NCBI GenBank assembly: GCA_029255685.2
Contig: CM055315.2
Span: 30,075,501-30,139,500, forward strand
Length of the DNA stretch: 64,000 bases
From: Silene conica
Lineage: Eukaryota; Streptophyta; Magnoliopsida; Caryophyllales; Caryophyllaceae
Direction: 5' to 3'
In this document: positions 21,855-31,760 of the stretch, piece by piece
How positions within the stretch are numbered: the first letter of the stretch is position 1
Layout: each line of letters starts with the position of its first letter
Translations under genes and position numbers: made by a program
The notes under the pieces: generated by a model
The model's database searches: none
What the model was told of the DNA's origin: nothing
The model's input: the letters and a program-made list of their open reading frames with translations, nothing else

Positions 21855-24497
21855 GATGTAGTTATGGCTGAGGTTATGAAGCTTCTTGATGCAGGTATTA
21901 TTTATCCAGTTGGCAACTCTAAGTGGGTTAGCCCAGTTCAGGTGGTTCCTAAGAAAGGAGGGACCACAGTGGTTAAAAATGATAAAAATGAGTTAATACC
22001 AACTAGAGTTGTGACTGGGTGGCGGATGTGCATTGATTATAGACAGTTAAATGCCGCCACCAAGAAAGACCATTTCCCCCTTCCTTTTGTTGACCAAATG
22101 ACTGAAAGATTGGCTTCTAATAAATTCTTCTGTTTTCTAGACGGTTATTCAGGTTTCTTCCAGATTCCCATCCATCCTGATGATCAGAGTAAGACTACTT
22201 TTACATGTCCACAGGGTGTCTTTGCTTATCGCAGGATGCCTTTTGGGTTATGCAATGCTCCTGCTACTTTTCAAAGGTGTATGATGGGTATTTTTTCAGA
22301 CTTTATAGAAAACATTATGGAGGTATTTATGGATGATTTCTCTGTTTATGGTAATGCTTTTGATCAATGCTTAGCTAATCTTGATAAAGTCTTGCAGCGA
22401 TGTATTGATGTAAACCTTGTCTTAAATTGGGAGAAGTGTCATTTTATGGTTACTGAAGGGGTAGTTTTAGGGCATCTAATTTCAGATAAAGGTATACATG
22501 TTGATAAAGCAAAGGTGCAAGTGATTGAGCAATTACCCCCTCCTATTAATGTCAAAGGGGTGAGAAGTTTCTTAGGGCACGCAGCTTTTTACAGGCGTTT
22601 CATTAAGGACTTCTCTAAAATTGCTAAACCACTTACACAATTGCTTCTTAAAGATGCCATTTTTGATTTTTCTGATGAGTGCCTTTCAGCTTTTAACAGG
22701 TTGAAGGAAGCTTTGGTCTCAGCACCAATCATCCAGCCACCAGATTGGGATCTCCCATTCGAGATCATGTGCGATGCCAGTGATTATGCTCTGGGTGCTG
22801 TGCTTGGTCAAAGGAAGAACAAGGCTCTTAATGCTATATACTATGCGAGCCGCACCCTGGATGAGACTCAAGTCAACTATTTCACCACAGAGAAGGAGAT
22901 GCTAGCCGTCATATTTGCCTTAGAAAAATTTAGATCATATTTAGTAGGTAATAAGGTAATTGTTTATACTGACCATGCAGCTTTAAAAAGTCTTTTTCAA
23001 AAGAAGGATTCAAAGCCAAGACTTTTAAGGTGGATCCTCCTTCTCCAAGAGTTTGACATTGAGATCAGGGACAAGAAAGGCGCGGAAAACGTGGTAGCTG
23101 ACCATTTATCTCGCCTGCAGCTGACTGATGGGGAAGATTCTTTACCTATTGATGATTCGTTTCCTGATGAAAGTTTGTTTATCATTAATAGTTCAGGTTC
23201 TTATCCCCCTCCTTGGTATGCTGATTTTGCTAATTTTGCTGTTACAGGTAAAATCCCTCCTGAGTTGTCTTGGCAACAAAAGAAGAGATTTATGTTTGAT
23301 GCGAAACAGTATTTTTGGGATGACCCTTATGTTTTTAAAGAATGCGGAGATGGACTTATCCGGAGATGCGTTCCCCAATGGGAGGTGAAGGACATTCTGG
23401 AAGCATGTCACTCTTCTGCATATGGTGGTCACCACGGTCCATCTAGGACCGTGGCTAAGGTATTACAGTCTGGTTTTTATTGGCCTACTTTACATGCTGA
23501 TTGTAGAAATTTTGTAGGTAACTGTGATGCCTGTCAAAGGACTGGGAATGTCTCAAAAAGACATGAGATGCCACAAGTAGGTATTTTAGAGGTAGAGATT
23601 TTTGATGTTTGGGGCATTGATTATCAAGGACCTTTTCCCAGTAGTCAAGGTAACAGGTATATTCTTGTAGCTGTTGATTATGTATCTAAGTGGGTAGAAG
23701 CTATTGCTACTCCCCACTGTGATGCAAAAGCTGTCATTAAGATGTTTAAAAAAATCATATTCCCTCGTTTTGGTGTCCCTAGGGTTGTCATAAGTGATGG
23801 AGGTATGCATTTTAAGGAGAAACGCCTAGGTGATTTGTTAAATAAATTCGGTGTCCAACATCGTAGGGGTTTAGCCTATCACCCTCAGACTAGTGGTCAA
23901 GTTGAGATCTCTAATAGAGAACTCAAGGAGACCCTAGCCAAGGTAGTTTCTAAGTCTAGGAAAGATTGGAGCCTAAAACTTGATGATGTTTTATGGGCCT
24001 ATAGAACCGCGTTCAAAACTCCAATAGGAATGTCACCATTCAGATTGATTTATGGTAAAACTTGTCATTTACCAGTTGAGTTAGAACGTAAATCTTGGTG
24101 GGCTATATGTGATCTTAATTTAGACCCTAATCTTTCCCGTGAGAAACGTTTATTGCAGCTCAACGAGTTAGAAGAATTCAGATTGTTATCCTATGACAAT
24201 GCCAGGACTTATAAGGAGAAAACAAAGCGCTGGCATGACAAGAGAATCATTAGACGTGATTTTCAGGTAGGTGATAGGGTGCTGCTTTTTAATGCTCGTA
24301 TTCGTCTTTTTCCTGGTAAGCTGAAATCCAGGTGGAGCGGACCCTACACCGTCACAGCTGTCTCAAAATTCGGGTCAATCGAATTAGAAACCTCATCTGG
24401 TGAGAGGTTCAAAGTCAATGGCCAATATGTGAAGCACTTCCGAGAAGAAAATGAGTATGTCGGAAAAGTCGAAGTTTCTTACTTTGACCCCTTTTAG
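21855..24497 (+). CDS. pol: TE3 reverse transcriptase, RNase H and integrase
   Basis: Same frame as the preceding ORF, separated only by the TAG at 21852. From the ATG at 21864: reverse transcriptase with [23 protein letters not shown] and the catalytic FMDDF near residue 155; RNase H with [13 protein letters not shown] (about 304) and VYTDHAALK (about 369); integrase with an H2C2 zinc motif ([11 protein letters not shown] ... CDACQRTG, about 515-560), and the DDE core at WGIDYQGPF (about 584), ISDGGMHF (about 643) and a Glu in [12 protein letters not shown] (about 680). The frame runs to TAG at 24495. Together these would copy the RNA and insert the cDNA in the nucleus. The single upstream stop makes this copy probably dependent on readthrough or on another copy. 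Confidence 0.93.
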   Translation, partial: DVVMAEVMKLLDAGIIYPVGNSKWVSPVQVVPKKGGTTVVKNDKNELIPTRVVTGWRMCIDYRQLNAATKKDHFPLPFVDQMTERLASNKFFCFLDGYSGFFQIPIHPDDQSKTTFTCPQGVFAYRRMPFGLCNAPATFQRCMMGIFSDFIENIMEVFMDDFSVYGNAFDQCLANLDKVLQRCIDVNLVLNWEKCHFMVTEGVVLGHLISDKGIHVDKAKVQVIEQLPPPINVKGVRSFLGHAAFYRRFIKDFSKIAKPLTQLLLKDAIFDFSDECLSAFNRLKEALVSAPIIQPPDWDLPFEIMCDASDYALGAVLGQRKNKALNAIYYASRTLDETQVNYFTTEKEMLAVIFALEKFRSYLVGNKVIVYTDHAALKSLFQKKDSKPRLLRWILLLQEFDIEIRDKKGAENVVADHLSRLQLTDGEDSLPIDDSFPDESLFIINSSGSYPPPWYADFANFAVTGKIPPELSWQQKKRFMFDAKQYFWDDPYVFKECGDGLIRRCVPQWEVKDILEACHSSAYGGHHGPSRTVAKVLQSGFYWPTLHADCRNFVGNCDACQRTGNVSKRHEMPQVGILEVEIFDVWGIDYQGPFPSSQGNRYILVAVDYVSKWVEAIATPHCDAKAVIKMFKKIIFPRFGVPRVVISDGGMHFKEKRLGDLLNKFGVQHRRGLAYHPQTSGQVEISNRELKETLAKVVSKSRKDWSLKLDDVLWAYRTAFKTPIGMSPFRLIYGKTCHLPVELERKSWWAICDLNLDPNLSREKRLLQLNELEEFRLLSYDNARTYKEKTKRWHDKRIIRRDFQVGDRVLLFNARIRLFPGKLKSRWSGPYTVTAVSKFGSIELETSSGERFKVNGQYVKHFREENEYVGKVEVSYFDPF

Positions 24498-24527
24498 GAT
24501 GCTCCTTAGAAGGTAAAAGGTCGTGCG

Positions 24528-24572
24528 GGACCTCTTAAACCAGCGCTACACGGGAGGCAACCCGTGCTTTAG
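24528..24572 (+). other. Conserved hairpin after TE3 pol (ACGGGAGGCAACCCGT)
   Basis: A 5-bp stem (ACGGG/CCCGT) with loop AGGCAA, about 50 bp past the pol stop. The same loop and stem follow the TE2 ORF at about 13368. Role unknown. Confidence 0.7.
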
Positions 24573-25719
24573 TTTAAATTTACGTTTTTCTTCCTTATTT
24601 TTCGTTTTATCCTCAGGTGGAAATTGAAATCTCTGCAGAAAAAAAAAACGGGTAAAAGGTACAGTGGTCGACCGACCGACTTTTCTGGTCGATCGACCAT
24701 ACTGACAGCTTCATGTACTTTTTCTGGCAGAGTAAGTAAAATTGCAGAGCAGGTAAAAGGTACAGTGGTCGACCGACCGACCTTTCTGGTCGACCGACCA
24801 CGAAATTTTTTTTTTACGGTTTTTTTTTTTTCAGAATCAGTGTCACGGGTCTGTTGTGTTTTGAACATACAATTATTACTTTCACCTATTCATTCTACCA
24901 GCACTCCCTCTCTCTCATAAAACCCTAAAAACTATTCACCCACCTTCCTCCTTCACCATTTTACTTACTTTCTTTCATTTTTCATCTTCAAGGTATGCTT
25001 TCTTCCATTTTCTTTCTCTCTTTTTAGTTTTCTACCTTCTTATTTTCGTTTTAGGTAGTATTAGTTTATCTTTTTAAGTTCAATTTTGCTCTTAATTCCG
25101 TTTTCATGCTTGTTTATGTGTTCTTTATCTTAGTTTTCTTCTTCTTCTTGAGTTTATATGCTTAGATCTGTAAATTTTGGGTGATTTTGTGCTGATTAGG
25201 ATAATTTAATTCTTCCTTATAAATTTTTGCCTTAATCCGCGCGAAATTCAAGCCGCGAAAATCGACCGTTGCACTGTTCACAGTCGACCGACCGGAAACG
25301 GAGGTCGGCCGACTGGAATTTGAATTTTCTGGGTTTTTATTTACAGATCTGGGTTTTTTCTGACGAATGTCGGTCGACCGACCGGAAACTGAGGTCGGCC
25401 GACCTAGGCCGTGTTTTTCCTGAGTTTAATTGTTATGCAGTTTCTGAACTTCTCTCGTTTAATGGTCGACCGACCTTGTTTTATGGTCGACCGACCATGA
25501 CTGCACTATTCCTGAATTTTTTTAGTTTCTGATTTTTTTCAATGCAGCAGAAAATACAGACCGTCTTGAAAAATCTGGTCGACCGACTGGCTACTCTGGT
25601 CGGCCGACCAGAGCTGTGACAAAAGCTTATGTTTTTATTTTTCATGCCCAATTTTGTTAAAGCAATGTTCTCTTATGCTCATAAGACTTATATCTTTATT
25701 TGAACTTTTCAGCTTTACG
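24573..25719 (+). other. TE3 pol-env spacer with hairpin pairs and a gene-like leader
   Basis: Holds six GGTCGACC pairs: 24665-24700 and 24768-24800 (within a near-exact repeat starting GGTAAAAGGTACAGTGG), 25281-25315, 25371-25407, 25463-25497 and 25576-25612. Some copies are GGTCGGCCGACC, a perfect 12-bp palindrome. Between 24880 and 24992 lies a CT-rich segment resembling a plant 5' untranslated leader. Confidence 0.8.
24993..25712 (+). other. Putative leader intron upstream of the TE3 env-position ORF
   Basis: A donor-like CTTCAAG/GTATGC at 24992 and an acceptor-like TTTGAACTTTTCAG at 25712, seven bases before the ATG at 25720. The T-rich content between them fits a plant intron. Splicing was not shown. 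Confidence 0.45.
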
Positions 25720-27150
25720 ATGTCTAGCCGTGATCAAGGTGGGAAGCGCGCACGCACCACGGGTGCAGGCACTTCTAGAGGACGTGTCTCTAGGTCGAGA
25801 GGTCTAGCAGTTCAGGACACGGATAGTTTACCGGACTATCCGCAGATCACTTTCAGCTCCCCGGCCCAGAAGGCCCGATTCCTCCATCTGAGCGCTCATT
25901 GCGCGGTAGTGGCGACCCGTTTCCTATGTGTCTCAGCTTTGCATGCCTTGGGATGCCATGATGAGGTGGTTTCTATGCTCATTGGGACCGGGTTTGCAGG
26001 CCTTGTCTCTATGGACGAGATCACCTACCGCCTTCTTACTCTTGAGTTCTTTTCTTCCTTTACCTTTGATTTAGGGGCTCTTCACCCCGGCTATGATAGT
26101 TTTTGTATCTCTTTTCGCATGTTCAATGAAACTTATGCTTTAACTTTAACCCAATTTTCTCAAATTTTGGGTCTGTCTTCTGAGGGTCTTACTGATGACT
26201 CCACGGGGTCGTATTCTGATATGTGGTCCTGTATTTCTGATTCCAACGATGTGAAGAAGAAAAACAGTACCATCCACCTTCCCACCCCCCGTTATTTTTT
26301 GCGTCTGTTGGCCAACACTGTTTTCGGCCGCAAAGAGTCTCAAAATGTTAACAACATTGAGCTCTCCATTTTGTCCGGTTATCTTAACATCGGACGTACG
26401 GGTCAGCAGTCTTATAACACTGCTCATTTGGTCGCCTCTCATTTTGTGTCAGTGGGTGAGGGAACTTCTTTGACCACTATTGTCTGTGGTGGGCTAGTCA
26501 CCCGATTAGCCCGCTCTTTTGTACCCCAGTTCCCTCGCTATGAGGATGCGGTCGACCCTCTCTCCCGATACATGGACATGGCTTATATCAGGTCCGTGCG
26601 TTGGGTAAACAGTAGAGGTGTTTGGAAAATAGACACCTATCTCAGTGACCGCATCCCCATCACCATGGCTCCCCCTATGTTCCCCCTTTCTACTGTTGTA
26701 GGGGAGCCCCGACCACTACTCCCGTCTTACCGCCTCCCGCTTAGGGGAGGCACTTCTAGAGGTTTCAGGACCCCTGCTTCCGGTGGCCACCATGCCACAC
26801 CTGGGACAGGGTACCCATCTGATTTTACTGCTCCTCCTAATGTTTATGTTCCTCCTTTTGTTGATGACAGATCTATGCCACAAATGCTGGCGAGTCTTTG
26901 CACGCAGTTCAGCCAAAAACGGTTGGACGATAGTCTCTTCCAATACCCGGTTTACAGGGAGTATGCCACTCAAGGTAGGCTCCCAACCGGCCCGTGGACT
27001 CACCCCACCTGGTACACACCTCTCGCAGGCGGTCGTGACCATGGTGAAGCTTCAGGCTCTGCCTCAGGAACAGGAGTAGGGTCTGAGGAGGATGGCGATG
27101 AGGGAGAAGGTGAGGAGAACGCTGAGCCGTTCTACGACTCAGCGGGATAG
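25720..27150 (+). CDS. TE3 env-position ORF (Athila ORF1-type protein)
   Basis: 476 codons from the ATG MSSRDQGGKRARTTG. The frame is open further upstream to 25654, but this ATG follows the likely splice acceptor. Composition: basic Arg/Gly-rich N-terminus, a middle domain (about 45-340) of the kind found in the extra ORF of Athila elements downstream of pol (LTLTQFSQILGLSSEGL; NIELSILSGYLNIGRTGQ), a Pro/Gly-rich segment, and an acidic Glu/Gly-rich tail. No clear signal peptide or membrane helix is visible, so an envelope role cannot be argued from sequence; function unknown. The TE4 counterpart is a frameshifted pseudogene. Confidence 0.8.
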   Translation: MSSRDQGGKRARTTGAGTSRGRVSRSRGLAVQDTDSLPDYPQITFSSPAQKARFLHLSAHCAVVATRFLCVSALHALGCHDEVVSMLIGTGFAGLVSMDEITYRLLTLEFFSSFTFDLGALHPGYDSFCISFRMFNETYALTLTQFSQILGLSSEGLTDDSTGSYSDMWSCISDSNDVKKKNSTIHLPTPRYFLRLLANTVFGRKESQNVNNIELSILSGYLNIGRTGQQSYNTAHLVASHFVSVGEGTSLTTIVCGGLVTRLARSFVPQFPRYEDAVDPLSRYMDMAYIRSVRWVNSRGVWKIDTYLSDRIPITMAPPMFPLSTVVGEPRPLLPSYRLPLRGGTSRGFRTPASGGHHATPGTGYPSDFTAPPNVYVPPFVDDRSMPQMLASLCTQFSQKRLDDSLFQYPVYREYATQGRLPTGPWTHPTWYTPLAGGRDHGEASGSASGTGVGSEEDGDEGEGEENAEPFYDSAG

Positions 27151-28874
27151 GGACGTGCTTAACCTTACCCTCTTTGGGGTTCGGTTTGGGGAGGCCCCTA
27201 TTGATTGGTTCGGTTTGGAGAGGTCCACATTTACTTTGTAAGTGTTTTCCCTCTTTAGATTTCCAATTTTCCCCCTTAGATTTCCAGTTTTTCCCTCCTT
27301 CCTCCATAGACTCTGTTTGTAATTTTTAGTCTTTTTCCTTTTCTTTTCTTTGTTTGCTTCTTTTCCGCCTACCCCCATCCCTATGCTGTGGTTGTATGCT
27401 GATGAGCACAATGGGGGCATTGTGCGTTTTGGTTTGGGGAGGGTGTTTGCATACTCCTTTGTGAGTATGCAATTGTTTTTGTGTCTTTTGTTTTTCATAC
27501 CTTTAGGTGTTTTTCTTGTTTTCATCCTCTCTTGTCGCGTGTTCTTCCCTGTCGGGCGTTCTTCTCTGTCTTAAGTTCTTAGGTCGAGTCGGAACGGATA
27601 AATACTAGTTATGCCTCACATATCACATATCGCTTTGCCTTGCATTTTTCAAAAATTTTCAAGCTAGTCTTTTGCATTATCTACGAGTTTTTGTTGATTT
27701 CATGCTAAATTATTAGACTTGACTCTCTTCTTGGCAAGCTACTACATATTCTAAAGATTAGAGCTTAATAAATCGGTGACATCCATGACCGATTTCATAT
27801 AGGTTGTGAGTAGTTTCTCCTCTTGAGGCATGTTACATCAATATGCATAAACATGAATTTTGTCTTCTTAATACCTGTATGCATTCGGTTTTGTGGTTTG
27901 TTGACACATGTGGTAGAGGTACCCCCTTTCTCATTATTCCCATTATCCTCACATAGCCAAATTAAACTCTTTTACCCATTGGCTACATTCTAAAAACTGC
28001 TTACCCTATCCGAGCTAGTAATTTAGTAATGGGACTGTTTTCCTTGCCATCCTTTGGTTTATGCTTCATCGGTGAATTTTGGGTGATTTTGGGAGAATGA
28101 TAAAAAAAAAAAGAGAAAAAGAAGGACACAGAAAACGAAAAAAAAAGGGAAATGATAGAAAAAAAAAACGGAGCAGCCTGTTTTCAAGGCTGGTCGGTCG
28201 ACCAGTTTCCCTGGTCGGTCGACCAGGACCATTGAATGGGCCGATTTTTCAAAGAAAAAAAAAATAATAAAAAGAAAAAATTTTGGAAGAATTGTGGAAC
28301 ATTGGCATATATGAAAGAAAAAAAAAAAAAGCAAACAATAAGAAGTGATCTTATAGTGTGGATAGACGGATGTTAGCTCGGTTTAACCCCTCTTCCCATA
28401 ACTTATTTTAAACCCCTTCTTACCTTTAGCCTCACAATCCCAAATTTGCCTCGGCATGTGTCATGGTTATTTAGTGTGGGAATGCATATGTACGGTTGTA
28501 GAGATTTTATTCATGTTAGATTGCAGGCATGTTCTTACGGGTCGTAGATAGGTGAGAGTCCTTAATTTTATTTATCTTCTTATCTTTCACATATACATTT
28601 GACCCTTTGCTTTCATGAGTGTCTCGAGCGTACCGCGAGAGTCCAATTAGAATGGGTCTTGCAAGGTCGAAATTTTAGCATGCTTTTACAACATGTTTAA
28701 TTCGTTTTGCTTTTGACATTATGTTTGATTATATTTGAAGGATGCATTAAATCGGTTAAGCATAGTGTTGTGTTTGGTTGTGAAAAGTATGAAGTCCGTT
28801 CCATTAGAAGTTTTATTTTCTTTTTTGAGTCTTAGTGCTTGCTTGAGGACAAGCAAGGTTTGGTTTGGGGAGTT
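27151..28874 (+). other. TE3 3' untranslated region
   Basis: No coding frame. It contains three internal copies of a TTTGGGGAGG-type purine motif (27183, 27209, 27433) before the terminal one at 28865, the block CGGTGACATCCATGACCGA shared with TE2, an A/G-rich stretch (28098-28335) holding a GGTCGGTCGACC pair at 28190-28227, and a CTTGCTTGAGGACAAGCAAG hairpin just before the PPT. Confidence 0.75.
28835..28874 (+). other. TE3 polypurine tract and adjacent hairpin
   Basis: CTTGCTTGAGGACAAGCAAG forms an 8-bp stem directly upstream of GTTTGGTTTGGGGAGTT, which abuts the 3' LTR at 28875. Confidence 0.75.
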
Positions 28875-30177
28875 TGATACGTGCCTATTCTATGCATTTT
28901 ATTTACTCTTTTGGCACGTATTTTCTTACACTTTCGTGACTTTTTAGTTGCTTTTTCTCCCATATTGTCTACTTTGGTATTTCTATGTTTTGTATGTAGG
29001 AATATGCGGAAGTAAGCAAAACCAAGCCTTATTTGCCTTTAGGAAGCTGTTTTTGGAGCAGTAATTCGGATGGTGCATTCAAGTATAATTATCGGGCCGG
29101 ATCGAAGCTGGAAATAAAGAGAAGCGGTCGACCGACCACCGAAAGTGGTCGACCGACCGGTGTCAACGTAAACAGGCCCAGTTCTCCACGGAAGCCCAAA
29201 TTCGCATAAAAGATAAACCCGCATTGGCAGAATCGGTCGACCGACCGAGATAACAGGTCGACCGACCAGACCCTGTTTCGAGACTTCCGTTTTCTTTTCT
29301 GTTTTCCTAATCTTGTAATATTTCTTATTTAAGGAGACCAAAAACTCTTCTATTAGGTTAAGTAGTTTTTCAGCAATTTTCTACCTAAGTAATTTTTCAT
29401 CCAAGTACTTTATGTTGAAGACTCCATTGTTAGACTTTTTGGTATAAAGCTTTCATCTTTCTTCTTAGGATTTCCATTCAAGTTGTAAGTTTGTGATAAT
29501 TAATCTTTCCTTTTGATTCAATCTTGTTATTCATCTTGTTATTATTTCTTATTTCATGTTTTCCCTTTTATTGTCTTCTTTAATTATGTTTATCTCTTTA
29601 ATATTCTTAGTAATTGTTAGTTTCATAATCAGAAGTATGCATAACTAATTCTTGTGATTAGGAATTAGGGGAACCATGTAAAAACTTGACTTTGATAAGT
29701 TTGATGATTAAATTACCAATCCCCCATTGTTGTTGGTAAACTAATCCTTAGGATTGAAAGATTATTAGGATTAGTTTAACAACAACTTTGGGATAGCCCT
29801 TGAACGAAAGTTTAGTGCTTTTCTAGGAACCCTAAGACCGTAAGGATTGGGTAGAATTTTGACCTAAAGGTTTATTCTTTGTTCCTTGGGATTGTGTTAT
29901 TTGATTATTTTACCCTTCATTGACTTGTTTTGACCATGGGGAACCAAAGTTCCTAATCTCCTTTCTATCTTATCTTAATTTTCTTGTTATTTTGTTACTT
30001 TAGTTGTTAGTTAAAATCCCAATTTAAACCCCCCTTTTTGGTTACTTGCAATAGACTTTAAATTTACAAACCTAATTTACCCTGTCTCTCTGTGGTTCGA
30101 CCCTTGACTTATCATAACTGAGTTTAAGCTGAGGTTTTATAAATCTTATCTTTGGCACCCCTCAACGACGGGTGTCA
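28875..30177 (+). repeat. TE3 3' LTR
   Basis: 1,303 bp, same length as the 5' LTR with a constant offset of 10,995 bp, and one difference noticed. Confidence 0.95.
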
Positions 30178-31760
30178 GTTGTTTTGAAATCGTAATTCAT
30201 TTGTAACTTTCAAACGGTTAATCGGTTTTGATTGAAACTCGTTTTGTATACCCGTGACATGTATTTGAGGTCCCCGGAGGATGGGCAACACTTTATTGGG
30301 TTCGGGAATGGAGTAAGGATAGAGACCCCCCGGTCGGGTAACCGAAAGGGAAACCGGCTCTCCCTCAACTTAGTTCCCGGGGTCAATTAATTGTTGATTA
30401 GAGGTTAAGAAAAGTAGAACTAGTGATTAGTTCATAGACTTTGGTTGATATTGTATTGATGCGTATTAAGTTATGCCTTAAGCTGGCCTCTGAACTTAAT
30501 ACGTGAGTTGATTGCCATATATGGGGATATGCCTTAAGCTGGCCTCTGAGCCCTATATGTGTATGTTTGTCGTGTCTGGAACATGCCTTAAGCTGGCCTC
30601 TGAGTTCAGACATGTGTGATAGTGATCGCGTTGGAACATGTCTTAAGTTGGCCTCTGAGTCTGACGAGTAGAGCAGCTGCACAACGGGGTAGCTAAGGAA
30701 CTGACACCTTGCCCGGGGTGCAGATGTTTGGTGCTAGAACATGCCTTAAGCTGGCCTCTGAGTTTGGTACCTTGTGATGTGGTGAAGGGACATGCCTTAA
30801 GCTGGCCTCTGAGTCCTTTACTTTTGGATGCTAGTCTATGCCTTAAGTTGGCCGCTGAGTCTAGTGTCTTGCTGATTGGCAGGTCCATGCCTTAAGTTGG
30901 CCTCTGAGTCCTTGCTTGCTGAATGTTTGGTGTCTAGGTTATGTCTTAAGTTGACCGCTGAACCTTTTCACTTGCTGAATGTTTTGGTATTAGGTTATGT
31001 CTTAAGTTGACCGCTGAACCTTTTACTTGCTGAATTTATCTGCTTGCCTTGAGTTGGTACGTGTCAGATATAGATATTGATAATGATGAGTAAATGAATA
31101 TTTGTTTGAGTTGTGGTTTAATCATCCAAGGCATTGGGCGACTCTTAGTTCGGTTTCATAAATAGTTGGATTGAAAGACCCCCCGACTGGGTAACCAGTA
31201 GGGAAACCGGCTCTCCTTCCTAACGGTTTATGAAGTTGGTTGAGAGCCGTGCACTAGAGTTGGCATGTTGTTATGAGATCAACTGATGAGATGTTTATGC
31301 TTCACATGTTGATATATGTTGGAGTATTCTGTATTGTTTTATGTGTTACGTGTTGTCACAAAAGGTGGCTAGGAGAACTCTAGTCACTCCCCACTGATTG
31401 TGGCGTACATGTTTTCATGTATGTAGGTACATGCAGGTTGGAGATGGGTTCACGAGAGGGCTAGCGAGTGATGATCCTGCTGTCATCATATGACTTACCT
31501 TATATCGCATAGCTAGACTCTTAGACTTTTGTTACATTTGTTTTGGTGCCTGTAGGGATGTTCCATCCCAGGCTGTGTACATATTTCATTTCAGTACTTA
31601 GAACCGTTACTTATCTATTTTGGTTTTATTCCAGTTTCAGTTTCTGTTTCAGTTTAAGACTTCTCGCATGTTGTTTAGTTTACTTTAAAAAGTTTTAAAT
31701 TCCGCTGCATTTTTAGTACTTTTGTATGTTTATATTTCCGCTTTCGCGAGGGGTTTTACA
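30178..31760 (+). repeat. TE5-family LTR fragment (3' portion), plus strand
   Basis: Matches the reverse complement of about 47908-49340 in TE5: the segment before GAGGTCCCCGG, both bookend hairpins, the hairpin array, the segment GTAGGTACATGCAGG and the end GGGGTTTTACA at 31760. The 5' part is missing, cut where the TE3 LTR ends. CACTA sequence follows at 31761. Confidence 0.85.
30301..31235 (+). repeat. Constant-loop, variable-stem hairpin array (copy A)
   Basis: Ten tandem units, each a loop close to CCTTAAGCTGGCCTCTGA between arms unique to the unit yet complementary to each other: 30461-30503 (11-bp stem CGTATTAAGTT/AACTTAATACG), 30516-30561, 30573-30613, 30627-30668, 30730-30771, 30782-30821, 30827-30868, 30878-30916, 30929-30971 and 30985-31026. 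Many departures from perfect pairing are G-T, that is G-U in RNA. A degenerate unit follows near 31038-31070. Larger hairpins with loop CCCCCCGGTCGGGTAACC bracket the array (30301-30384 and 31153-31235). Confidence 0.85.

Larger units (their letters stand above)
17880..30177 (+). mobile_element. TE3: near-intact, very young Athila-like LTR retrotransposon
   Basis: 12.3 kb with 1,303-bp LTRs, tRNA-Asp primer site, gag-protease-reverse transcriptase-RNase H-integrase in one frame with a single internal stop, an env-position ORF (Athila ORF1 type) and a PPT. Only one LTR difference was noticed (T/G near 18636 and 29631), indicating very recent insertion. GGTCGACC hairpin pairs recur in both LTRs, the gag-protease linker, the pol-env spacer and the 3' region. 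The 3' flank is a TE5-family LTR fragment. The 5' flank is not a target duplication but a copy of the element's own 3' internal end. Confidence 0.95.

Noticed and set aside
25720-27150. TE3 env-position ORF as a true envelope protein
   Set aside because: No signal peptide, membrane segment or cleavage site was visible; only its position and Athila ORF1 resemblance are supported.
30461-31026. Array resembling a CRISPR (constant repeats with variable spacers)
   Set aside because: The variable segments on both sides of each constant core are complementary to each other, the unit lies in a plant LTR, and no cas genes exist here. It is a hairpin array, not CRISPR.
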